A stretch of DNA of 23,765 nucleotides from Cochliopodium minus. Its lineage: Eukaryota > Discosea > Himatismenida > Cochliopodiidae. How positions within the stretch are numbered: the first letter of the stretch is position 1; every line of letters starts with the position of its first letter. Below, piece after piece: positions 1 to 8,696 of this stretch. The position numbers were made by a program, and so were the translations under genes. Under the pieces are notes generated by a model, which worked only from the letters and a program-made list of their open reading frames with translations, was not told where the DNA came from and searched no databases. Where the stretch lies: the NCBI GenBank assembly GCA_024220525.1, contig JAMYWO010000238.1, positions 12,176-35,940 of the forward strand, in the 5' to 3' direction.

Positions 1-1369
1 TACACCATAATCAAACTATTAATCAGAATTATCAAAATAATAATGAACACAGGAAAAATAATATCAACTATAACACAGAAAATAATAACCTGAATACTCA
101 ATATATACAATATAACAACCCAAATGTTGATCAAAATCAGAATAAAAAAAAAAATAACTTCAAAAACTCCCACATAAATAATTTTAATCATAAGAATATT
201 GAAAATAATAACATTAGTGGAAAGAAAGAAAGCACTAAAACAACAAATATCTATTACATACAACCCCAACAAATAATCCTCAATCTCAATCAAAACATCC
301 TCCTCAATAACGCTCCTTCCAATTCCCTTCCCTCCAAAATGAAATCATCCAACTCATACATCTCATCAAAAAATGAAAAAGAAAACGAACAATATGATCC
401 CTATTTCAACCACAAAGTGAATGACTTGGAGAAAGAGAAACTCAAAATCAAAAAGAAAATCGAGAGGCTCCGTAAGAACAAGTCTTCAAATATTGTACAG
501 ATCGATCCCATCAACAGTCATACCATTGAAAGTTTTCTCTTTCCCAAAGTACCTTTATCTTTTTTGCCAAACATTGGTCTCAAAGCAGGTAAAAAAAAAA
601 AAAATTTTTTAAAAATAAAATTTCTTTATTTTAATTAAATTTTTTAATTTTCTTATTTAGGCTCAATGTATGCTGTGATGTCTTACCCAAAAAACATGCC
701 TGACACTTTTTGTAATTAATTTTTAATTTTTTTTGTAATTATTGATTCCTCAAATAAATATTTTTAAAAATCAATTTTATTTCATTAAAGACCAACCACA
801 AAATGTTCAATTTGAAGAAGTGTCTGGTAAAATAAATTATTATCCTAACATTTATTTTATGTATATGTTTTATTTTTTTTTACATATTTTTCATTTTTAA
901 AGATGTACTTGCTTTAGCTCTTGGTTATCCTCCTCAACAAATCACAGCAAAGAAATCAATCATGATTACTCCCAATTATTCTTCAAAAGAAATTGAAGCA
1001 TATGCAAAAGTAAATTTTTTTATTTATTTTCATTTCGTTTTAAATTAATTTTTATTTTAAATCAATTTAAAATAAAAATGAAAATAAAGAATATTCTGAA
1101 TGTTTGTAAACAAAATATCAATTACGTAAGATCTATCACTTTCAGGAAAAATGCAAACGGAAAAATTGTTGTGCTTGATACTTACAATGTGGTATTTATT
1201 TTCTTCCCAAAAATACTTTTTTTATTACCAAGAAAACCAATCACATTTTTTATTTAAGGTCTACTCTGAAAACAAGAAACCTTTCAAGTTTTTTTCTTTT
1301 GTGAAATCTACCAATATTCTTCAAGGTGATGAAATTGATGATTTGAGTGCTAGATTTCAATTATTGTAA
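1..1369 (+). CDS. PAS-domain protein, 5' partial (paralogue 1 of the tandem family)
   Basis: The reading frame is open from base 3, so the 5' end lies outside the window. Exons: <1-588, 661-711, 791-826, 903-1009, 1090-1191, 1259-1369; all introns are GT..AG and the frame is kept throughout. The visible N-terminal part is Asn/Gln-rich, then a Lys/Glu coiled coil (about nt 415-480), then a PAS-like domain. PAS hallmarks are a helix with LALALGYPPQQ, the later TFRKNANGK strand pair and VVYSENKKPFKFFSFVK. Splice sites are supported by alignment to the genes at 1792 and 3311. Two introns (712-790 and 1192-1258) are absent from those paralogues. Because the Zn2Cys6 gene at 11479 ends in the same domain, the missing 5' part could carry a Zn2Cys6 domain, but this cannot be seen. 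Likely a nuclear regulator; the ligand of the PAS pocket is unknown. Confidence 0.85.
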
Positions 1370-1791
1370 AAAAAATTGTGTGATTAAATAAAACACAAGG
1401 ATTTGTATTTATAAATTTTTATTTTTTTTATTTTTTATTTTTTTATTTTATTATTTATAAATAATTATTTAATTTCTAAAATGAAGATTACGAATTAATA
1501 CATTTTCATATTTGAATGAAACCCTATTTATTATACATCCTCTTGAAAAAGATTTTTTTTTTTTGATTTTTAATGTCGGGGTAATAATTATAAAATATAT
1601 CTTCAAAAATAAAATATCTTCCGAAACAACTTTTATTGGATGAAGGGTATAAATAAAATTTGATTAATCCAAATCTGTAAAAATTGATTTTTTTTGAGGA
1701 ACTTTTTTTTTTATTTAGTTTTTATAGAAATTTCAAATAGGAAAATATAATAATAAAAAAATAAAAAATAAAAATATAATAAAAAAAAAAA
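1370..1791. other. A/T-rich intergenic spacer
   Basis: There is no credible coding exon in either strand. AATAAA at 1387-1392, about 20 nt after the stop of the upstream gene, could be a poly(A) signal, but such hexamers are common by chance here. The DNA just before the next ATG is an A-rich run typical of starts in this window. A single GTCGGGG near 1574 is the only G/C-rich spot. Confidence 0.6.
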
Positions 1792-3099
1792 ATGAATGAA
1801 CATTCATATAGTACATTCAAACCCAACATTGTCCATAATAACAGTATTCACATTCAAAATAATAAAGAAATACCCTTTGAAAGAACTGAAAATGATAAAA
1901 AGAAAGAATGGATCGATTGTTCTTTATTAGAAGCTGTTGAGGTTGAACTGAATAAAAGGGGAAACAAAAGAAAAATTATCCACTCACCAACAAAACAAAA
2001 AAATATTAAATCAGGTTTCTTTTTACCTGGAGAAAATACTCCCATCTTCTCTTCTGAAAGTAATATAAAAGAACAAATAAAAGAGATCAATTCTAAATTG
2101 GGTTTGATCAAAAATCATTCAAAGATAATCCCACCCAATCAAAATAAAAAAAACAAATTTAATCAACAAAATTTCGTCGAAATAGATCCCCCTAAAAATA
2201 ATAATTTTTCTAATTCACAAAACAACACAAACAATCGAATCAATTTGATCCATTTGCTTAATCCTATCGATGATGAAGAAGAAGAATTAATTTTGCGAAC
2301 AAGAATAAATGAAATAAAGAGAAAGAAGATAGAGTTGGAATTAAAGTTAGAAAGGATGAATGATACAAGACAAAACGAAACTCTTAATGCTCATATTGCG
2401 AATCATAATAGGGTATTTAATATAATTCCCTCACCATTTTTGCCATATCTTGGTATAAAGTCAGGTAAAGATTATCAAAGTTTCATAAGAAAACTTAATA
2501 TCTCATTATCATCCAATAAACCCAAAATTATCATTTTATAATAGGAACAATGTTTTTATCAGGAAGATACCCTCTTAATATTGAAGATCATTGTTATAAT
2601 CCTCACAACATCATCACTGAAGAAATTTCAGAAAGTAAAAACTTCCAAATAAAACCCTCCCCTAATTTATGGACTTTATCTTACATTTCATTGTTTTTCC
2701 TTTTTAATTTAATATTTATTGTTTAGATTTTGCTTTGTCTCTCGGATACACTCCCAAACAGATTGTTAATCAATCCCAAAAGTTCATGACAAACTACATT
2801 ACTAACAAAGATCTTGAATATTACTCAAACGTAAAAAATAAAAGAATTTATTAATTTTTTTTTCAATTTATTTTTTCATTTCAAAGAAATTTTTGGCTGT
2901 TTGCAAAGAATCTGTCAACTATGTCAAAGCTAGATCGTTCAGAAAGAATGTTAATGGAGATTTCCTTTGTTTAGAATCCAATTCTGTCATTTATTGTCAA
3001 AATGGGAAACCTATAAAGTTCTTTTCCTTTATCAAAAGTTTTGTTGTATTCAAGGAAAATGAGATATCCAATACTAATCCTCTATTTGAGTACGTTTGA
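1792..3099 (+). CDS. PAS-domain protein lacking a DNA-binding domain (paralogue 2)
   Basis: Exons 1792-2464, 2545-2634, 2727-2830 and 2887-3099 join in frame to 359 residues. ATG 1792 follows an A-rich run. Residues about 40-117 form a block strongly conserved with the gene at 3311 (starts WIDCSLLEAVE, then KSGFFLPGENTPIFSS, then an EQIKEINSKLGLIKNH helix). An Asn-rich linker follows, then a charged coiled coil (about 162-190). The C-terminal PAS-like domain (about 207-359) contains FALSLGYTPKQI and the strands ARSFRKNVNGD and KPIKFFSFIKS. No Zn2Cys6 cysteines occur anywhere. Known: PAS domains bind small ligands or mediate dimerisation, and fungal ERT1/RDS2-type Zn2Cys6 factors carry one. 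Inferred: a relative of such factors that lost or never had the DNA-binding part, perhaps acting as a partner subunit. Confidence 0.88.
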
Positions 3100-3310
3100 T
3101 CTTCTTTTTTTCATTTTTGTGTATTTTTAATAAATCAAAATTTATTTTTTAAAATTGCTTTCATTCATTGGTATCATTCTTGAGTTGTGAATTTAAATTC
3201 ATAAATTTTTTTAACTATTTAAATCAGTAGAAAATAATAATTTCAAATTTTCGACCAGTTTTCATTTGAAAATTGTGAGAAAAAGAAAAAAAAAAATATT
3301 AATAAAAAAA

Positions 3311-4673
3311 ATGCAAAATGAACCTTACAAAACAAAAGATAATAATGAGTTTCATATTACAAGCTTGCCAGTTGAAAATATAATCTCGGAGGGTTCTATT
3401 GAAAATAATTACAAAATAGATACTTTGGAAAGCAAGGATAGAGTCAATAAAGGAGATTGGATTGATTCTTCTTTATTAGAAGCTGTTGAGTTTGAACTGA
3501 ATAAAAGAGGAAACAAAAGAAAAAACGATCAAATTCTAACTATCCAAAAAAATATTAAATCAGGTTTCTTTTTACCTGGAGAAAATACTCCCATCTTCTC
3601 TTCTGAAACTAATATAAGAGAACAAATAAAAGAGATAAATTCTAAATTGGGGTTGATTAAAAATCACCCAAAGATAATTCCACTCAATCAAAATATAATA
3701 AGTGTTGAAAAAATTATTCCTCAAAATTTCGACAAAACACCCTCTAATAGCAATTTAATTGATCATTTAAATTCAAATCATGATAATAATAATTCTTTAG
3801 TTCACAACAATCAAATTGATTTTATCAATACAAATGAAGATAATCATTTATACACGGACATTAATGATCTAAAGATCAAAAAGAACAATTTGAAGTCAAA
3901 AATAGAAATGATGAAGAAGGAGAAAAAAAAAATTTCGATCGTTCCTATGAAAAATATAAAAAATACACATATCCTACATCCGAAAATTCCAATGCCTTTC
4001 TTCCCTTATCTAGGAATAAAATCTGGTAACAAAAAAAAAAAAAAAAAAATTATATAAACTTTAATCAAACAAAGCAAAATGATCAATAAATTTAATTTTT
4101 TTTTAAAAAAGGAACTATGTTTGTATCTGGCAGATTCCCAAAAAACTTACCAGATCATTGTTATCATCCTCATAACATAATCACGGAGGAAATATCTGAA
4201 AGTAAAAAAAAAAAAAAATTTTTTTTAAATATTATTGACTTTTTTTTAAAATTTATTGCAGTTTTTGCTTTATCTCTCGGATACACTCCAAAACAGATTT
4301 TGAATCAATCACAAAAATTTATGACCACCTATCTTTCCAACAAAGATCTTGAGTATTATTCAACTGTAAAACAAAGTTTCTCAAAGTTTTTTTCAATTTA
4401 TTTATTTTATTTTTCAATTTTTTAATTTTTTTTATTTTATTTGTTGTTTTTTTTTAAAAGAATTTTTTGGCTGTTTGTAAAGAACCCATAAATTATTTAC
4501 ATACAAGATCGGTCAGAAAAACACCTAAAGGAGATTCTGTAATGTTCGAAGCTATGATGGTGGTCTACACAGAAAACAGAAAGCCAAGGAAGTATTACGC
4601 CTTTGTTAAAAACAAAGTCATTTTAAAAGATACAGAACAAGTAGATATGTTACCCAAATTCTTTGTCATTTAG
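3311..4673 (+). CDS. PAS-domain protein lacking a DNA-binding domain (paralogue 3)
   Basis: Exons 3311-4025, 4112-4201, 4262-4365 and 4461-4673 give 373 residues. Exon 2, exon 3 and exon 4 have exactly the same lengths (90, 104, 213 nt) as in the gene at 1792, confirming a tandem duplication. I start at ATG 3311; the in-frame extension to TTG 3266 codes only for Lys/Arg residues from an A-rich leader and is not shared. The conserved N-terminal block begins at Trp50 (WIDSSLLEAVEFELNKR). An Asn/Asp-rich linker, a coiled coil (DLKIKKNNLKSKIEMMKKEK) and the PAS-like domain (FALSLGYTPKQIL; KTPKGDSVMFEA) follow. There is no Zn2Cys6 motif. Function is inferred as for paralogue 2: regulatory or dimerisation subunit, nuclear location unproven. 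The 3' end faces the collagen gene ending at 4894. Confidence 0.88.
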
Positions 4674-4893
4674 ATACTAAATCAACTTATATATTTAATC
4701 ATGTAGATATGAGAAAACAACTTTTTTTTTTAATAAAATTTATCATTTCGATTTAAATTCAAAAAAGATGAAATTGATATTTTAATTTTTTTTATTTTAA
4801 GTCATGAATAAAAAAAATTCAAGTAAATTAAAAAAATTAAATAATATTTTATTTATAATATGTTTTAATTTTCAATCAACTAATGCAAAAAGT

Positions 4894-6682
4894 TTATCTC
4901 TTGAGGAGTTGTTTAACTTCTTGTTCAAGGACCTTGATTTCATCTTCAAGATGAGAGTTGACCTCCTCCAATCTCTTCTTCTCTTCAGCTTCATTCTCTT
5001 CAATCTTGATGAATCTCCTTCTCTCATTCTCTTCTTCCTCAACAATCTCTTTGATTTGGTTTTGTTCAATCAAAACTTCTTTTTCGAGTTCAACATTCTT
5101 TTCTTCCATCTTCTTGTTATAGTAATGTTGGTTCTTCTCTTCATCTTCAATCTTGTTAAATTTGTATGAACTTTCTTTATAATGTTCTCTTTCTTCATCA
5201 ATAACTCTTTGGTCAGCAGGCTCTCCTTTGTCTCCCTTTTTACCTCTCTTTCCTTGGTTACCCTTTTCTCCTTTGTGACCATTACGTCCAGGTTTTCCAG
5301 GTTTACCATGATGACCAGGTTTACCTCTTTTACCATGGTCTCCTTTGTTACCTTTATCTCCTAATTCTCCTTGTTCTCCTTTGTTTCCCTTATCTCCTTT
5401 ATCACCTTTACTTCCCTTATCTCCCTTATCTCCCTTTGATCCCTTATCACCTTTGTCTCCCTTGTCTCCTTTATCACCTTTATCACCCTTATCTCCTTTA
5501 CTTCCCTTATCACCTTTATCACCTTTACTTCCCTTATCACCTTTGTCACCTTTATCACCTTTATCGCCCTTATCTCCTTTATCACCCTTGTCTCCCTTCG
5601 ATCCCTTATCACCTTTATCTCCTTTTTCACCTTTATCTCCTGTGTTTCCTTTATCTCCTTTATTACCTTTATCTCCCTTGTCCCCTTTATCTCCCTTACT
5701 TCCTTTATCACCTTTTTCTCCCTTATCACCTTTGTTTCCTTTATCTCCCTTATCACCTTTATCTCCTTTATCTCCCTTACTTCCCTTATCACCCTTGTCA
5801 CCCTTTTCACCTTTATCACCTTTATTTCCTTTATCTCCCTTTTCACCTTTATCTCCCTTATCACCCTTGTCTCCAGTTAAACCCTTATCACCTTTAACTC
5901 CCTTATCACCCTTGTCTCCTCTATTACCTTTATCTCCCTTTATTCCTTCATCTCCGGTGTTTCCTTTCACTCCTTTAATTCCACGATGACCTCTACGTCC
6001 TTCAGGACCTCTGTGACCTCTTCTTCCTTTATCTCCCTTTTCTCCTTTTTCTCCTTTCTTTCCAACAGCTCCTTGTCTACCTCTTTGACCCTTTTGTCCT
6101 TTTTCCAAATGGATCACTTGTTGGTGTCCATGATGATCGTCATAATCTCCTCTGTGGTCATCATGTCTATCTCCATCATGCCTATCATCTTCATGATCAT
6201 CTTCATCATCATAATCATTGTCGTTATGGTGACCATTTCCGTGTCCATGTCCATTTCCATGACTGTCACTGTGTCCGTTGCCATGTCCATGTCCATTTCC
6301 ATGTCCTGGACCTCCAAAATTTTTCTTATCGTTTTTGATTGCAACTTCTTCTACAGCTTTCTTTACAACTTCATCTTTTTTTCAATAATTATTGAATAAG
6401 ATTAAAAGTTAATATGAAAAAAGATTTGATCGAGAATTAAATTAATTTTTTAAAATATATTTTTTGGAAGATGGATGATATATCAATTAATTCTCAATAT
6501 CTTTTCATTTCTCCTTCTTTAATCCCATTCCAAACACTACAAAAAATTTCCTTGTTTTTTTTTAAAAATTTGTTACCTTTAATTGGTTCTTCTACATGAA
6601 CAGTCTTTCCAATTGTTTTTTGGGAAGATGCAAAATAGAACAATAAACAAATGAACAAGAGGATAAATAAGCTCTTTTGCAT
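4894..6682 (-). CDS. Secreted collagen-like protein with His/Asp-rich domain and C-terminal coiled coil (collagen gene 1)
   Basis: Two exons on the minus strand: 6682-6577 and 6374-4894, phase-1 intron 6576-6375, 528 residues. Exon 1 encodes a signal peptide (hydrophobic core LFILLFICLLFYFA, likely cut after SSQ) and a short KTIGK stretch. Residues about 36-127 are a His/Gly then His/Asp-rich region (GHGNGHGHGNGHSDSHGNG, then many DDHxDD). Residues 128-421 are 98 uninterrupted Gly-X-Y triplets, mostly GDK, GEK, GNK and GSK, with proline only near the end. Residues 422-528 are a charged coiled coil ending in leucine heptads (L at the first position of LEEVNSH, LEDEIKV, LEQEVKQ). The mature protein has no cysteine. 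Inferred: an extracellular homotrimer, with the coiled coil as the trimerisation domain; a surface or coat role is plausible. Neighbours are two genes of the same design. Confidence 0.93.
5218..6099 (-). repeat. Coding minisatellite for 98 Gly-X-Y triplets
   Basis: An 882-nt array built of 9-nt (Gly-Asp-Lys) units and 18-nt higher-order units. On the coding (minus) strand it is almost all purine (GGA/GGT GAT AAA); on the plus strand it reads as a pyrimidine tract of CCTTTATCT-type units. Triplet phase is never lost. Synonymous variation (GGA versus GGT, AAA versus AAG) keeps neighbouring units distinguishable. Confidence 0.95.
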
Positions 6683-6710
6683 TTTTATTTTTATTTTTTT
6701 GAATTTTTAT

Positions 6711-6720
6711 GGCTTTTCAT
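6711..6720 (-). promoter_or_regulatory. Shared upstream 10-mer of the collagen genes (copy 1)
   Basis: Minus-strand ATGAAAAGCC lies 29 bp upstream of the ATG of collagen gene 1. The other two collagen genes have ATGAAAGGTC and ATGAAAGGAC at 37 and 34 bp; consensus ATGAAARGNC. A TGAAT word precedes it. Its role is inferred from conservation of sequence and spacing only. Confidence 0.45.
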
Positions 6721-6818
6721 AAAATGAATAATTCACAAAAAAAAAAAAAAGAAAAGATATCCCAAAATTTTTGTTTATTTAGATTTAATATGAACTTTGC
6801 TTTTAAAATAAAGAAATT

Positions 6819-8499
6819 TTAGTTCTTCTTTTCGGTGGAAAGAAATTGTTTAAATTGTTTTTCCAAATTTTCAAATTCAGATTCCAATTTTTCGTTTTTA
6901 ATTTCGATAGATCTTTCCTTGGACATTTCCTCTTCAACCTCTTTTTTCAAAAGAGAATTCTCTTTCTTCTCTTCAGCTTCCTCCAACTCAGTTCTCCTTT
7001 CCCTTTCCTCTAAATCTTCATAGAGTTTTTCTTGTTCCTTTTCTTTCTTTTCAAGTTCTTTGATGTATGATTTAAAATAAAAATTTGTAAACTTTTTTGA
7101 ATTTAAAAAAAATTTTTATTCTTACGTTCTATCAACTTTTCTTGTTCTACTTCTCTATATCTAATTTCTTCATATTCTTTTTGATTGGATTCACCTTTTA
7201 GACCTCTCATTCCCCTTTGTCCCTTTTGACCTTTTAAACCTCTGTGACCTCTCTTACCAACAGCTCCAGGAGCACCTGGTAAACCATCAGTACCTTCATC
7301 TCCCTTGTTTCCCTTTTCTCCGTTGAAACCATTTCTCCCATCAAATCCTCTGTCTCCTTTAATTCCATGGCGACCTCTATGTCCTCTGAAACCCTTGTTA
7401 CCTTTGTTTCCTTTATCTCCTTTAATTCCTTTGTCTCCTTTCGAACCTTTATCTCCCTTTGATCCTTTATCTCCCTTACTTCCTTTGTCTCCCTTGGATC
7501 CTTTATCTCCTTTCGAACCTTTATCTCCCTTATTTCCTTTATCTCCTTTACTTCCTTTATCTCCCTTATCCCCCTTACTTCCTTTATCACCTTTATTTCC
7601 TTTATCTCCCTTACTTCCTTTATCACCTTTATCACCTTTATTTCCTTTATCTCCTTTGTCTCCTTTATCACCTTTATCACCTTTATTTCCCTTATCTCCT
7701 TTATCACCTTTATCTCCTTTGTTTCCTTTATCACCTTTATCTCCTTTGTTTCCTTTATCTCCTTTATCACCTTTATCTCCCTTATCTCCCTTGTCACCTT
7801 TATCACCTTTGTCTCCTTTATTACCTTTATCTCCTTTGTCTCCTTTGTTACCTTTATCTCCTTTATTACCTTTATCTCCTTTATCTCCTTTATCTCCCTT
7901 GTTACCTTTATCTCCCTTTTCTCCCTTGTCTCCTTTCAATCCTTTATCTCCTTTGTTACCTTTGTTACCTTTATCACCTTCATGTCCTTTTCTTCCTCTT
8001 CTTCCTTTGTCTCCTTTTTGGCCCTTTTTTCCTTTCTTATGATGATGTTCTTCTACTTCATATTGGTGATGTTTTTTGTTTGATTTCTCTTTATTAATCT
8101 TTTCTTCTTGTTTATCTTTTTTTTCATCCTTTATCTTTGGAGAATCTTTATTTTTTTAATATTTGATAAAAAAATGAAAATTATATATCAATCAAAATGA
8201 TTTAGATCTTAAAAGAGATCCATCTGTATCCAAATTTTTTTTTATTTATTACCATTTTCTTTTTCTTTTTCTCCATCTTTTTGCTTATGAGCAACTTGAT
8301 TTGTTTTTACAAAATCATCATCTCTAAATTCAGATTCATGATCTTGATTGTCACCTTCTTCCAAGAAAAAATCATTCCAATCTTCCAATTGGCTCTTTGT
8401 AATTTTCTTTCCCAAAGAGTTTTTTGGTTTTGTTTCTTCTGCTGAACAAACAAGAAACAAAAACAAAGATATCAACAATAGGATCTTAATCTTCATCAT
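6819..8499 (-). CDS. Secreted collagen-like protein with C-terminal coiled coil (collagen gene 2)
   Basis: Three exons on the minus strand: 8499-8253, 8145-7126 and 7057-6819; introns 8252-8146 (phase 1) and 7125-7058 (phase 1); 501 residues. The start may be Met1 or the adjacent Met2. A signal peptide (ILLLISLFLFLVCSA) is followed by an acidic/basic segment with DWNDFFLEEG. Residues 83-120 are Lys/Glu-rich with short His clusters (HHQ, HHH) just before the collagen. Residues 121-402 are 94 uninterrupted Gly-X-Y triplets, dominated by GDK and GNK, with a more varied final part (GLPGAPGAVGKRG). Residues 403-501 are a coiled coil ending LESEFENLEKQFKQFL. Without splicing the reading frame would stop inside the intron after LIERK, so the third exon is needed to supply the coiled coil that both sister genes have. 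No cysteine occurs in the mature chain. Likely an extracellular trimer. Confidence 0.9.
7187..8032 (-). repeat. Coding minisatellite for 94 Gly-X-Y triplets
   Basis: An 846-nt, almost pure purine array on the coding strand and the most homogeneous of the three: long runs alternate GDK with GNK or GSK, so 18-nt units repeat many times. The degenerate, proline-containing triplets are all at the C-terminal (low-coordinate) end. Slippage or unequal exchange is expected here and assembly length should be treated with care. Confidence 0.95.
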
Positions 8500-8535
8500 T
8501 TTTTTTGATTTTTTATTTTTAAAAAAAATTTTAAC

Positions 8536-8545
8536 GACCTTTCAT
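8536..8545 (-). promoter_or_regulatory. Shared upstream 10-mer of the collagen genes (copy 2)
   Basis: Minus-strand ATGAAAGGTC lies 37 bp upstream of the ATG at 8499 and is preceded by TGAAT, as in the third gene. See the copies at 6711 and 10687. Function is inferred from conservation. Confidence 0.5.
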
Positions 8546-8696
8546 ATTCACTGCAAATAAAGATAACAAATGAAAAATTAAAGATATTAAAGGAAATGAT
8601 TGAAATTCAATGAATGATTATAATTTAATAAATTTTATTCAATTAGGTTTCTGATTATATTATATTCAACTCCTCGAAAAGCAGTAAAGAATAAGT

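Noticed and set aside
3266-3310. Upstream extension of PAS paralogue 3 to a TTG codon
   Set aside because: It adds only Lys/Arg-rich residues from the A-rich leader, is not conserved in paralogue 2, and a normal ATG at 3311 is available.
4804-5169. 121-residue plus-strand frame rich in Phe and Leu
   Set aside because: It overlaps the C-terminal coiled coil of collagen gene 1 in antisense; Glu/Lys codons read backwards give Leu/Phe. No independent support.
5345-5989. Long plus-strand open frame of Ser-Pro-Leu repeats opposite collagen gene 1 (also 7305-8042 and 9226-10077 opposite the others)
   Set aside because: It is the mirror of the Gly-Asp-Lys codons; GGA/GGT, GAT and AAA/AAG codons leave no stop in this antisense frame. 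It lacks a start context, signal or splice logic, while the minus strand has full gene structure.
6114-6344. Met/Asp/Thr-rich minus-strand frame near the start of collagen gene 1
   Set aside because: It is an alternative frame of the His/Asp-rich domain; the correct frame joins the signal-peptide exon to the collagen.
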